A stretch of DNA of 64,000 nt, taken from contig NZ_CP101717.1 of assembly GCF_030643825.1 (NCBI RefSeq), forward strand, positions 3,059,673-3,123,672, given 5' to 3'. Below are positions 1 through 7,376 of the stretch, piece by piece. Positions within the stretch are counted from its first letter, which is position 1. Every line of letters begins with the position of its first letter. The position numbers were made by a program, and so were the translations under genes. The notes under the pieces were generated by a model, which saw nothing but the letters and a program-made list of their open reading frames with translations, did not search any database and was not told the DNA's origin. Origin of the DNA: Salinispirillum sp. LH 10-3-1. GTDB lineage: Bacteria; Pseudomonadota; Gammaproteobacteria; Pseudomonadales; Natronospirillaceae.

Positions 1-1
1 T

Positions 2-229
2 GTCAGTTTGTCGCTCGACTTTCCACGCCGCATCAGCATTCAGAACCACTTACCCGTGGTCATCGAACGGATTGACACAATGCACAACAACCGCGTCGTT
101 ATTGCCTGCCGCACCGCCGACCAGCAATTATTGCTGGCAGAAGTCACTCCTCGGGCGGTCAGCCAACTGGCGTTAGCCGTGGGGCAACCGGTCTATGCGC
201 TGATCAAATCGGTAGCCTTGTTGGAATAA
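2..229 (+). CDS. modC: Molybdate ABC transporter ATPase ModC, C-terminal fragment
   Basis: Only the last 75 codons lie in the window; the frame is open to the left edge, so the true start is outside. The visible part is the C-terminal TOBE (molybdate-binding OB-fold) region: the run ISIQNHLPV followed by the terminal GQPVYALIKSVALLE is characteristic of ModC. The protein would be the cytoplasmic ATPase of the ModABC molybdate importer, with the rest of the operon to the left. It is convergent with the peroxiredoxin gene, with a hairpin between them. Assignment rests on the TOBE tail alone, because the ATPase domain is not visible. Confidence 0.85.
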   Translation, partial: VSLSLDFPRRISIQNHLPVVIERIDTMHNNRVVIACRTADQQLLLAEVTPRAVSQLALAVGQPVYALIKSVALLE

Positions 230-281
230 GGCGAGCACTGAGTAGTACGTGTCGTTTTGGAACTAGAAGATACTATCGATA

Positions 282-304
282 AGCCGAGTGCTGTGCACTC
301 GGCT
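282..304. terminator. Intergenic hairpin, probable bidirectional terminator
   Basis: A perfect 9-bp stem (AGCCGAGTG / CACTCGGCT) with a 5-nt loop lies between the convergent ends of modC and the peroxiredoxin gene. There is no strong T-run on either side, so termination efficiency is uncertain. Confidence 0.6.
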
Positions 305-314
305 AAGCCTATTA

Positions 315-941
315 TTAGACTTTGGTTAAGCGTAAATAAGAGCGCACTTCGTTCCAACCTTGCGGGAAGATGTCTTTCGCTTCTTCATTGCTTATCGATG
401 GTGGAATGATTACGTCGTCTCCAGGGCGCCAGTCAGCAGGCGTCGCTATTCGTTTGGCATCTCCCAGTTGCAACGCATCAATCACGCGCAAAATCTCGTC
501 AAAATTACGGCCTACCGACATTGGATAAGTCATGGTCAGGCGAATTTTCTTATTCGAGTCAATAATGAAAACACTGCGCACGGCGGCCGTCTCACTTTCA
601 CCGGGGTGGATCATATCGTACAGCTCAGCGATACTTCGATCAGCATCAGCCACAATAGGGAAGTCCAGCGTGGTGTTCTGTGTATCATTCACATCAGAAA
701 TCCATTTATTGTGCTCTTCGACGGTATCCGTCGACAAACCCAAAGGCTTAACATTGCGCGCTGTAAACTGCTCAGCGAGCTGCGCAGTCCGGCCCATCTC
801 CGTTGTACATACTGGCGTAAAGTCAGCTGGGTGACTGAAGAAGAACGCCCAAGAATTTCCTAGCCAGTCATGGAAATTAATTTCTCCTTTGGTCGTTGCA
901 ATGGTGAAGTTGGGTGCGGTATCACCTAAACGTAATGACAT
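315..941 (-). CDS. 1-Cys peroxiredoxin (Prx6 / AhpC-TSA family)
   Basis: A cytoplasmic thiol peroxidase of 208 residues that should reduce hydrogen peroxide and organic hydroperoxides. The peroxidatic cysteine is Cys45 in HPADFTPVCTTE, the Prx6-type active-site loop, and the family C-terminal extension (WRPGDDVIIPP) is present. No resolving cysteine is evident in the usual 2-Cys position. The ATG is preceded by a good AGGAAA ribosome-binding site. The upstream region (about 990-1030) is very AT-rich and resembles sequences before the MFS pair and the persulfide dioxygenase gene, which suggests, but does not prove, a shared redox or sulfur regulator. Confidence 0.92.
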   Translation of the reverse strand: MSLRLGDTAPNFTIATTKGEINFHDWLGNSWAFFFSHPADFTPVCTTEMGRTAQLAEQFTARNVKPLGLSTDTVEEHNKWISDVNDTQNTTLDFPIVADADRSIAELYDMIHPGESETAAVRSVFIIDSNKKIRLTMTYPMSVGRNFDEILRVIDALQLGDAKRIATPADWRPGDDVIIPPSISNEEAKDIFPQGWNEVRSYLRLTKV

Positions 942-992
942 AGTACTTTCCTCTCATCTTCTGATGGTGCTGCACTGCAGCGATGGACACAC

Positions 993-1030
993 TATATTAG
1001 AATTTTAATTATTAGTTTATATTAATATAT
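993..1030. promoter_or_regulatory. AT-rich dyad region upstream of peroxiredoxin
   Basis: A nearly pure A/T stretch starting ATATTAGAATTTTAATTATT lies 50-90 bp before the peroxiredoxin start. Its ATATTAGA element recurs at 7252 and 9882-9889, in front of other redox and sulfur genes. It may be an operator or an UP-element-rich promoter. The match is to a short motif only. Confidence 0.3.
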
Positions 1031-1095
1031 CTATTCGTTCAGTAGTGAAAGGCTATTGCCATTGAAAAATTCATAGTTAGTTTTGAAGGCAGGGC

Positions 1096-1509
1096 TTACC
1101 GAAAGTACTCGCCCGCACGCTCGGGCTGGTACAGCACCTCTTCAATACGCACATTGAGAACCTTACCGCCAGACTTTGGCCATTCAATCTGGTCGCCTTG
1201 CGACAAGCCCAATAAAGCACTGCCTACGGGTGCCAGTATGGAAATCTTGTCACCGTTCGAGTCCATATCTTTGGGATAAACCAAGGTCCGGCTAAATTCC
1301 TCGTTCGAGGACTCAACACGGAAACGTACTGTTGAGTTCATGGACACCACCGTTGGCGGCACGTCCTGAGGTGCAACAAAGGATGCTCGATCCAGCTCTG
1401 CTTCAAGTTCATCCTTACCCGGAAACGCGTTGTCGGGTAAGGACTCCAGCAGAGCATAAAGCCGATCTGCGTCCAGCGTTGATACGATAACTTGCGGTCT
1501 AGCGCTCAT
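1096..1509 (-). CDS. rnk: Nucleoside diphosphate kinase regulator (Rnk / GreA-GreB C-terminal family)
   Basis: A 137-residue Rnk-like protein. The N-terminal half (about 1-50) is a short helical region (STLDADRLYALLESLP). The C-terminal half is the FKBP-like GreA/GreB C-terminal fold, with the typical stretch around SILAPVGSALLGLSQGDQIEWP. Family members bind RNA polymerase and were first found as suppressors that restore nucleoside diphosphate kinase activity. It lacks the long coiled-coil of GreA, so it should not act as a cleavage factor. It is transcribed alone; the strong terminator at 1587-1614 separates it from the upstream hydroxylase gene. Confidence 0.9.
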   Translation of the reverse strand: MSARPQVIVSTLDADRLYALLESLPDNAFPGKDELEAELDRASFVAPQDVPPTVVSMNSTVRFRVESSNEEFSRTLVYPKDMDSNGDKISILAPVGSALLGLSQGDQIEWPKSGGKVLNVRIEEVLYQPERAGEYFR

Positions 1510-1586
1510 ATGGGCTCCCCCTTACTGTATTGATGCAAAACCATCACGCCGGGCAGGCGAATGTCGACCCGCCCACCTTTGGGCAT

Positions 1587-1614
1587 AAAAAAAGGCCTCT
1601 TCTGCAGAGGCCTT
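1587..1614 (-). terminator. Rho-independent terminator of the hydroxylase gene
   Basis: Read on the minus strand, AAGGCCTCT and its complement form a stem of about 9 bp around a short GCAG-type loop, followed directly by seven T residues. It lies downstream of the 1717-2619 gene and upstream of rnk. Confidence 0.9.
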
Positions 1615-1716
1615 AGTAAGATCATATACCGACAAAAATAAAGCGCAAGGTATGTCGCTGCTATCGCAGGTTTCAGGCTCTAGCAACGCCCGTGCATAGC
1701 CCTCCCTACCACTCTT

Positions 1717-2619
1717 TTACCGTCGGCAGCAAAACGCCGTCAGTTGTTGATAATATGAGCCATTGACCGGGTACTGTTGCGCACTGCTGGCGAAAAGACC
1801 CATCACTTCCGGCTCATTGCCGTTTTTCTCGTATTTGAAGGTGCCAAATACCCAGTCCCAAACAATCAGTGCATTGCCGTAATTGCAGTTCGCCTCGGTT
1901 ACATTGCTGGAATGGTGCCATCGGTGTACTTCGTTCGTGCTGAACAGATAATTCAGCACACCGTGTCGCAGATTCAGATTGGCGTGTTGCAGCATCAGTA
2001 TGGGCTGGGTCAATGCCAAGTACGCAAGCAAGCCTTCGGCAGGCAAGCCCAGCAATACCCAAGGCAGCACGCTGACCGCAAAGTTCAAGGCGTAATTAAG
2101 CGGATGAAACCTTAGGTTATTAAAGGCATAGAGGCGCTGACTGCTGTGGTGCAGCGCGTGTAACCACCACAGACGGGTAATTTGGTGGTGTAGTCTGTGC
2201 GCCCAGTAGCGCCCGAATTCAATACTGAGCAACACCAGTGTTGCCTGCAGCCATAGCGGCAGAGGTGCGACCCAAATGTCGTAAAGGTTAGCACTGGGAA
2301 AAGCACTGTAGAGCACCACGACTAACACCGGTGCACTGAATTTCAGTAGCGGATCGGCAAGGCCCGCCAGCATCACAGCACTGCTGGCGTCAGTCACAAT
2401 ATCACCTTTGCTCTGATTCCAGTCGCGCCGGAAAGGAAGCCAACGCTCAAGCAATAAAGCGGTAATCAGCGATAGTACGGTGATCGCCAGCACCACCATT
2501 TCGGTATCCCAACCATGATTGAGAGCATAGACATAACTGAACAGACTGACACTCAGCAACAGCGGAAACAGCAGCCACTGCACGGCCACTTGGAGCGGAG
2601 AAAGAGTTTGAAGCGTCAT
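1717..2619 (-). CDS. Sterol desaturase / fatty acid hydroxylase family membrane protein
   Basis: A 300-residue integral membrane di-iron oxygenase of the fatty acid hydroxylase superfamily. The histidine clusters that bind iron are visible as HRLHH (about 142-146), HALHHS (about 154-159) and HRWHH (about 233-237), set among several hydrophobic segments; the N-terminal 60 residues hold two likely membrane helices. It should hydroxylate or desaturate a lipid, but the substrate cannot be read from the sequence. It lies 63 bp after a MerR-type regulator on the same strand, with a MerR-style promoter in the gap, so expression is probably inducible. A strong terminator follows. Confidence 0.85.
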   Translation of the reverse strand: MTLQTLSPLQVAVQWLLFPLLLSVSLFSYVYALNHGWDTEMVVLAITVLSLITALLLERWLPFRRDWNQSKGDIVTDASSAVMLAGLADPLLKFSAPVLVVVLYSAFPSANLYDIWVAPLPLWLQATLVLLSIEFGRYWAHRLHHQITRLWWLHALHHSSQRLYAFNNLRFHPLNYALNFAVSVLPWVLLGLPAEGLLAYLALTQPILMLQHANLNLRHGVLNYLFSTNEVHRWHHSSNVTEANCNYGNALIVWDWVFGTFKYEKNGNEPEVMGLFASSAQQYPVNGSYYQQLTAFCCRR

Positions 2620-2654
2620 TGCATAAACCTCACTTGGAAATAACAGAGAGATTC

Positions 2655-2686
2655 AGGCTACACCTTGCCCCTAGGGTTAAAGTCAA
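2655..2686 (-). promoter_or_regulatory. MerR-type promoter with operator in a 20-bp spacer
   Basis: On the minus strand a -35 (TTGACT, 2681-2686) and a -10 (TAGCCT, 2655-2660) are separated by 20 bp, longer than the usual 17. The spacer is filled by an imperfect dyad centred on CCCTAGGG (about 2661-2682). This overlong spacer with an internal dyad is the hallmark of MerR-family activated promoters. The stop codon of the regulator gene overlaps the -35 element. Confidence 0.7.
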
Positions 2687-3069
2687 GCAGGGTAAAGAGG
2701 CTTTTTACAATGCGGATCTTGCTGCAGACATCGCTCTATGGTGCGACGGTGCTCGGCCAGCGCTTGATTCTGCTGCGCCAGCGTTGCCATTTGCTGGTTC
2801 AACGCAGTTTGCTTTTGTTCAATCAGGTCGAGAATGGCCTGCCAAGAAGGTTCCCCACCTGCCTGTTGCTGCAAGGCGGTTTGAATTTCCGTAAGCCGGT
2901 AACCAAGATTTTGCACGGTTTTAATAAATCGTACGCGGTGCAGGGTAGCTTGATCGTACACTCGATACTTGCCTTGGCGGCGCACAGGGCCCAGCAAGCC
3001 CAAGCTTTCATAATGGCGCAGTGCTTTGGTAGAAACGCCGCACCGTTTTGCCAGTTCACCAATAAACAT
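2683..3069 (-). CDS. MerR-family transcriptional regulator
   Basis: A 128-residue MerR regulator. The N-terminal winged helix-turn-helix (FIGELAKRCGVSTKALRHYESLGLL, about 2-26) is typical, followed by a long dimerisation helix (about 78-115) rich in Q and A, and a short C-terminus with a single Cys pair-like element (CLQQDPHC). It most likely activates the downstream hydroxylase gene, whose promoter overlaps its own stop codon. The QDPHC-K tail recalls metal or small-molecule sensing tails, but no specific effector can be named. Confidence 0.88.
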   Translation of the reverse strand: MFIGELAKRCGVSTKALRHYESLGLLGPVRRQGKYRVYDQATLHRVRFIKTVQNLGYRLTEIQTALQQQAGGEPSWQAILDLIEQKQTALNQQMATLAQQNQALAEHRRTIERCLQQDPHCKKPLYPA

Positions 3070-3188
3070 GGTTTAGCAGCTCCGCAATTCGCTATAAGAC
3101 AACTTGAGTGACCAGTGCAATGGCCTCCTCAGTCAGGACACCGCCAACGCTGCCCATACCATACCGCCAACCACCTCAGATTTCGTTG

Positions 3189-3599
3189 TTAGAAACGATC
3201 GTTACCGCCCATTCCTAAGTTATTGATCTTCGTCTTTCCTAGGATCTTCAGCAACAGATTACGGCAAGCACGCAGTACCGGATAGAGCACTCTGGCTAGG
3301 GTTCGGGAGCGAAACGACCAATAGGCCAAGCGGTTAAAGAGCCCTTTGTTGGTCCCCATCAGGGCCAGCACGTTGATGGCATCCGACCCGTAGTAAAGCT
3401 CGCTGCCGACCTTAACCACCATACCCTGGTCGATATCCAAACCCCGCGCCGTAATTTCATCCATCACCGGACCGCCTTCACGTGCATCGACGAGCACAAC
3501 GCGGCCCACCGACTCTTTAATACACACCATGTTGCAGTAGTAGTCACAAGCTGGACACTGCTTGTCATAGACCACCAGTACTTCACCGACGTTATTCAT
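3189..3599 (-). CDS. DCC family thioredoxin-like protein (DUF393)
   Basis: A 136-residue protein of the DUF393 or DCC thiol-disulfide oxidoreductase family. The defining motif YDKQCPAC places the CxxC pair at Cys15 and Cys18, and a later aromatic-rich region (RLAYWSFRSRTLARVLYPVLRACRN broken by arginines) is typical of the family. The molecular role is unknown. It is followed 30 bp later on the same strand's upstream side by a small SH3 protein and then a deaminase-like gene, all leftward, so the three may be co-transcribed. Codon use appears a little more AT-rich than in the flanking chrA or rnk genes. Confidence 0.8.
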   Translation of the reverse strand: MNNVGEVLVVYDKQCPACDYYCNMVCIKESVGRVVLVDAREGGPVMDEITARGLDIDQGMVVKVGSELYYGSDAINVLALMGTNKGLFNRLAYWSFRSRTLARVLYPVLRACRNLLLKILGKTKINNLGMGGNDRF

Positions 3600-3629
3600 G
3601 GCAGGCGCGCGAAAAAAGACATTACTTGA

Positions 3630-3980
3630 TTAAACATATTCCAGACATTCCCGTGGCACCCAGCCGGAGCCCTTAGTTTTATGCTCCACCCAGCACCATT
3701 GGCAGTGCTCATAGCTAACGCTGAGGTGCTCACCTGAGTCTACATCCACTTCACTCGCTGAGTAGCACTTCACCGCGACACCACTAGCACCATCGTTGTT
3801 TAGCTTAATGTATTCGAGCGGAGCCCAACCGACAACGCCTCGTTGATCGGTAACACGCACCCACCCCGGATACTCAGTATCCCTCTCGCCTAGAAGCAAC
3901 CTGTCACCGGCTACAAAACTGACCGGATTTGGGTAATTTGATTGGTGTCTCTGCACCACTACCGCTTCAAACATTTGCAT
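3630..3980 (-). CDS. Small SH3-domain protein, function unknown
   Basis: A 116-residue cytoplasmic protein that reads as two tandem SH3-like barrels. The first (about 3-58) has the pattern ALYDY-like VVVQRHQSNYPNPVSFVAGDRL ending in GWAPLEYI; the second (about 65-115) ends in GSGWVPRECLEYV. The W-x-P-x-E-Y/C-x-E-Y ends are the usual variant-SH3 signature. There is no signal peptide or membrane helix. Bacterial SH3 proteins of this size usually have unknown partners. It lies between a DCC protein and a deaminase-like gene in the same orientation. Confidence 0.65.
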   Translation of the reverse strand: MQMFEAVVVQRHQSNYPNPVSFVAGDRLLLGERDTEYPGWVRVTDQRGVVGWAPLEYIKLNNDGASGVAVKCYSASEVDVDSGEHLSVSYEHCQWCWVEHKTKGSGWVPRECLEYV

Positions 3981-4050
3981 AACGCCCCAAACAACGGATT
4001 ATTTGTGCTTTGAACACGGCGCAGCAACATTTCCCGGTAGGCCTAGATTG

Positions 4051-4503
4051 CTAAAGCCGCTTTCCGTTCACTATAGACCAATGATAGGGCATCAGCTCTC
4101 GCAGCTCCTTAAACAACAGTGTGTTCTCGGGGGTGCTTACCGCCACCTGCACATCGCCACCCCAATGAGACAGTCGCTCTTGGCATATACCACAAGGTGT
4201 GAGAATCAAATATTCTGCCTGTTCATTTTCCCGACAAACGCAAATTGAATGGGTAATCGCGTCGTTCAGTTTATGGGCCTCTAGGCAGGCACCTACTTCC
4301 ATGCATAAAGAGAGTGCATCATTCTTAGTTTCAGGGGCCACACTGGTCAGAATTTTCCCCGACTTGGTTTTCATGGCAGCTGCACCGCCAAACCCTGACG
4401 GATAGCGCTTTTCGATCAAAGAGACTGCAACCTTGTAGAGCTCTTCTTCGGTACTCAAACTAACCTCCTCGGGCTCCAACGCCACAGTCTCTAGCAACAG
4501 CAA
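4051..4503 (-). CDS. Cytidine deaminase-like protein
   Basis: A 150-residue member of the zinc-dependent cytidine deaminase superfamily. The first catalytic element is C67-M-E69, with cysteine where many members have histidine (as in the CDA / blasticidin-S deaminase branch); the second is TPCGICQ, giving zinc ligands Cys104 and Cys107. The end FKELRELMPYHW resembles the C-terminal ELLP-W part of blasticidin-S deaminases. It may act on a free nucleoside or on a nucleoside antibiotic. Start is uncertain: the first ATG gives about 15 extra acidic residues before the conserved fold. Context (DCC, SH3 neighbours) gives no clear pathway. Confidence 0.7.
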   Translation of the reverse strand: MLLLETVALEPEEVSLSTEEELYKVAVSLIEKRYPSGFGGAAAMKTKSGKILTSVAPETKNDALSLCMEVGACLEAHKLNDAITHSICVCRENEQAEYLILTPCGICQERLSHWGGDVQVAVSTPENTLLFKELRELMPYHWSIVNGKRL

Positions 4504-4637
4504 TATTTTTCGAATCGAAGCAGATCAAATCTATACCCTTAAGCGCCGTCATGGGTGATTAATTAAGAGCTTCTCTAGGCCGCCATACGAACTCATCAAT
4601 AAGACTTAACTTGGCCCGATAGTCATAACGGGTAGAT

Positions 4638-5900
4638 CTACAGCAAAACCACCCCGCCCACAGCGGCTAAGATCACCACGCCCCAAGCCGGTACTTTGCC
4701 CACCGTAAGCAACACAAAGCCTGTCAGCGCTAACGCAAAAGCCATCGGGTTGGTAACGGTACTGGTCCATACAGGGGTGTAGAGCGCAGCACCGAGTATG
4801 CCAACCACGGCTGCATTGGCGCCGCGCAGTGCGGCTTGTGCCGATTGCCATTGGCGGGCTTGGTGCCAGAACGGCAACACGCCGATCAACAGCAAAAAGC
4901 CGGGAACGAACACAGCCAACAGGGCAACGGTTGCGCCGATAAGCGGGTTAAATCCGGTGGGAATTACGGTGCCCAGGTAGGCAGCGAACGTGAATAATGG
5001 GCCAGGCACCGCTTGCGCGGCACCGTAGCCAGCCAGAAAGGCGTCGGCAGACACCCAGCCGGGGGCGACGATTTCCGTTTGCAGCAACGGCAGCACGACG
5101 TGGCCGCCGCCAAACACCAGTGCACCAGCGCGATAAAAGGCGTCTGCAACGGCCAGCAATGCACTGTCGTTCACTAGCACCAGTACCGGCAACCCCACCA
5201 GCAATAAAGCAAACAGACTCAGACTGGCAATGCCGACCCACTTGGAGACGGGCTGCGCAGCGTTGTCCGCTTGCGTTACGTCGGCGCTAACTGGCTGGTC
5301 GACCGATGCGGTCAACCACAGGCCCAAGGCAGCTCCCACAACGATCGCCGCGATGGGACCCAGTGGACCGCTCATGGCGAGCATGATCCATACCGCGACC
5401 AAGGCAATACCGGCGCGCGCGCGGTCGGGGCACAGGTTACGAGCCATACCCCAAACAGCGTGCGCGACGATGGAAACGGCCACGACTTTCAAGCCCATGA
5501 TAATGCCGCCGCCGATAGGCCCCGCCATCCAGGCCGCCCCCAAGGCAAAGAGCACCAAGGCCAGTGCGGAAGGTAAAGTGAAGGCCACAAACGCTGCCAG
5601 GGCACCCAAGTATCCGGCCCGCATCAAACCCAAGGCAAAGCCCACTTGGCTGCTGGCCGGGCCGGGCAGAAACTGACACAGCGTAACGAGTTCGGCGTAG
5701 CGGGTTTCGCTCAACCAACGGCGGCGTTCCACGAATTCCGTACGGAAGTAGCCCAAGTGGGCGATGGGGCCACCGAAGGACGTTAAGCCAAGCCACAAGA
5801 AAGCCAGAAAGACTTCGCGGACACTGCCAGCGGGTTGTGGGGGGTTATGGTCAGTCACGGCGCGCCTGTGATTGTTGATTCCTGTTATGGCGTCCAACAT
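4638..5900 (-). CDS. chrA: Chromate transporter ChrA
   Basis: A 420-residue inner-membrane CHR-family protein with two homologous halves and about ten hydrophobic helices. The N-terminal half carries the family motifs FGGPIAHLGYFRTEFVERRRW and CQFLPGPASSQVG; the second half repeats them as FGGGHVVLPLLQTE and AVPGPLFTFAAYLG. ChrA exports chromate or sulfate-like oxyanions. It starts 31 bp after the upstream MFS gene, so the two are probably one operon. The first ATG (5900) has no clear ribosome-binding site; a GTG at 5858, after AGGCG, would remove 14 residues and is equally plausible. Confidence 0.9.
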   Translation of the reverse strand: MLDAITGINNHRRAVTDHNPPQPAGSVREVFLAFLWLGLTSFGGPIAHLGYFRTEFVERRRWLSETRYAELVTLCQFLPGPASSQVGFALGLMRAGYLGALAAFVAFTLPSALALVLFALGAAWMAGPIGGGIIMGLKVVAVSIVAHAVWGMARNLCPDRARAGIALVAVWIMLAMSGPLGPIAAIVVGAALGLWLTASVDQPVSADVTQADNAAQPVSKWVGIASLSLFALLLVGLPVLVLVNDSALLAVADAFYRAGALVFGGGHVVLPLLQTEIVAPGWVSADAFLAGYGAAQAVPGPLFTFAAYLGTVIPTGFNPLIGATVALLAVFVPGFLLLIGVLPFWHQARQWQSAQAALRGANAAVVGILGAALYTPVWTSTVTNPMAFALALTGFVLLTVGKVPAWGVVILAAVGGVVLL

Positions 5901-5931
5901 ACCACAAACCAGTGTGAATTTTATGTCACAC

Positions 5932-7218
5932 CTAAACCTTCAAAACAGGGTGCGTTTCCTCCCCCTGCCATGCCAACCAAAGTGCAGAAAACAACATCGA
6001 CACCGCCACGAACCAGAAGGCGGCGGTCATGCTGTTGAACAGCACCGCGACGATGCCAATACCGGCGGCACCGATGGCGTAACCCAGGTCGCGCCAAAAG
6101 CGATAGATGCCGATGGCTGAGCCACGCCAGTTCGGCGGGGTAATGTCGGCTACAGCGGCCGACAGATTTGGGTACAGCAACGCCATGCCGAAGCCCGTTA
6201 TGGCAGCAGAAAAACTCCACCACAGCATACCGTCACCCAGCACCATCAAGGCGACACCGGCACCCGTAAGCAACATGCCGGTGACGTTGGGCTTTTGTCG
6301 ACCGATGCGGTCGGACAAGGGGCCGGTGATCAACTGCGAAGCACCCCAAACCACACCGTAAATACCGATTACCCAACCCACTTGCGGCAAAGTGAGCCCT
6401 TGCTGATACAGAAATACGGGGTAGATGATCCACACCAAGGCATCGACAAACTTCTCCACCAGACCGGCTTGGCTAATGGCGGCAAGGCGGCGGTCGCGCC
6501 AACTCATGATGGCGAACACTTCCCACGTGCTCGGTTGGGTGCTGACGTCTTTAGGGTAACGCGGCATTGGCCCTTGGTTTTCTCCGGCCGCGTGTTGGCG
6601 TGTCGCTTCGTGCGCCCACGGCAAGGATTCGACCACAGCAAAGGTCGCAACCAGTGCGAGCACCATGACCACCAAACCGAACACCAGCAGGCCCATGCGC
6701 GCGCCTAACAAGGTCGCTAAATAGGCGGTGGCAATGCCAGCGAGGGCAACACCGGCGTAACCGGCGAATTCATTCAATCCAATGGTCAGGCCACGCTGGT
6801 TGCCGTGGGTAATATCTAGCTTGATGGTTTGGGTCATCGACCAGGTTAAGCCCTGATTCACCCCCAGTAAGACCGTAGCGAACACCACCCAGCCCCAGCT
6901 CGGTGCCCAGAACACCAACATAGGAATCGGCAGGCCGATCATCCACCCCAACAGCAACACCGGCTTACGGCCAATGCGCTCAGACAACCGCCCGGCGATG
7001 AAGTTCATCGCGCCTTTGACCACACCGAAGGCCAGCACAAAGGTACTGAGCAGCATGAAGGAGTCGGCGGGGACGCCGTATTCCGATTCAGCCAAAGCAG
7101 GAACAACCGTGCGCAGCAGACCAATGGTTAAACCCACCAGCAGTACTTGCGCCAGTTGCAGGATGAACTGTGCTCTATTGGCGTTGATCCCAAAGGTGTG
7201 AGTAGCGGATGTGGTCAT
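5932..7218 (-). CDS. MFS transporter
   Basis: A major facilitator carrier of about 428 residues with twelve predicted membrane helices. The loop 2-3 signature is GRLSERIGRKPVLLLG and the second-half repeat is GPLSDRIGRQKPNVTG. I start at the ATG at 7218 (MTTSATHTF), which has a GGAA element upstream; an in-frame ATG at 7242 would add eight residues. The substrate is not identifiable. It is divergent from another MFS gene and probably co-transcribed with chrA. The shared intergenic region holds a TTAGA-TCTTA dyad also seen before the persulfide dioxygenase gene, pointing loosely to sulfur or oxyanion stress. Confidence 0.85.
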   Translation of the reverse strand: MTTSATHTFGINANRAQFILQLAQVLLVGLTIGLLRTVVPALAESEYGVPADSFMLLSTFVLAFGVVKGAMNFIAGRLSERIGRKPVLLLGWMIGLPIPMLVFWAPSWGWVVFATVLLGVNQGLTWSMTQTIKLDITHGNQRGLTIGLNEFAGYAGVALAGIATAYLATLLGARMGLLVFGLVVMVLALVATFAVVESLPWAHEATRQHAAGENQGPMPRYPKDVSTQPSTWEVFAIMSWRDRRLAAISQAGLVEKFVDALVWIIYPVFLYQQGLTLPQVGWVIGIYGVVWGASQLITGPLSDRIGRQKPNVTGMLLTGAGVALMVLGDGMLWWSFSAAITGFGMALLYPNLSAAVADITPPNWRGSAIGIYRFWRDLGYAIGAAGIGIVAVLFNSMTAAFWFVAVSMLFSALWLAWQGEETHPVLKV

Positions 7219-7250
7219 GGTGCTGATTCCGGTAATGAACATGCCAAACG

Positions 7251-7280
7251 TATATTAGAGTATTCTTATTTTTTATATAA
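7251..7280. promoter_or_regulatory. Candidate operator between divergent MFS genes
   Basis: Contains ATATTAGAGTATTCTTATT, an imperfect TTAGA-N4-TCTTA dyad. Nearly the same sequence precedes the persulfide dioxygenase gene (9867-9890). It lies where the promoters of both divergent genes are expected. No cognate regulator gene is in the window. Confidence 0.4.
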
Positions 7281-7376
7281 GGCAAACGGGTGTAGTTTAT
7301 GCCGTCAACCACCCGCCCCACCCAGAAACAATAAAACCTGTTATTCGGCTCACATAATGAGCGGAATACAGATAAT

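Noticed and set aside
3599-4051. Integron-like cassette boundaries (attC sites) around the small DCC/SH3/deaminase genes
   Set aside because: TAACGCC- and TTGTTAG-like hints were found, but one gap is only 30 bp and no paired R'/R'' core sites with a foldable stem are present.
5230-5676. Rightward open frame of 148 codons
   Set aside because: Antisense to chrA, with a low-complexity T/A/K-rich translation typical of shadows.
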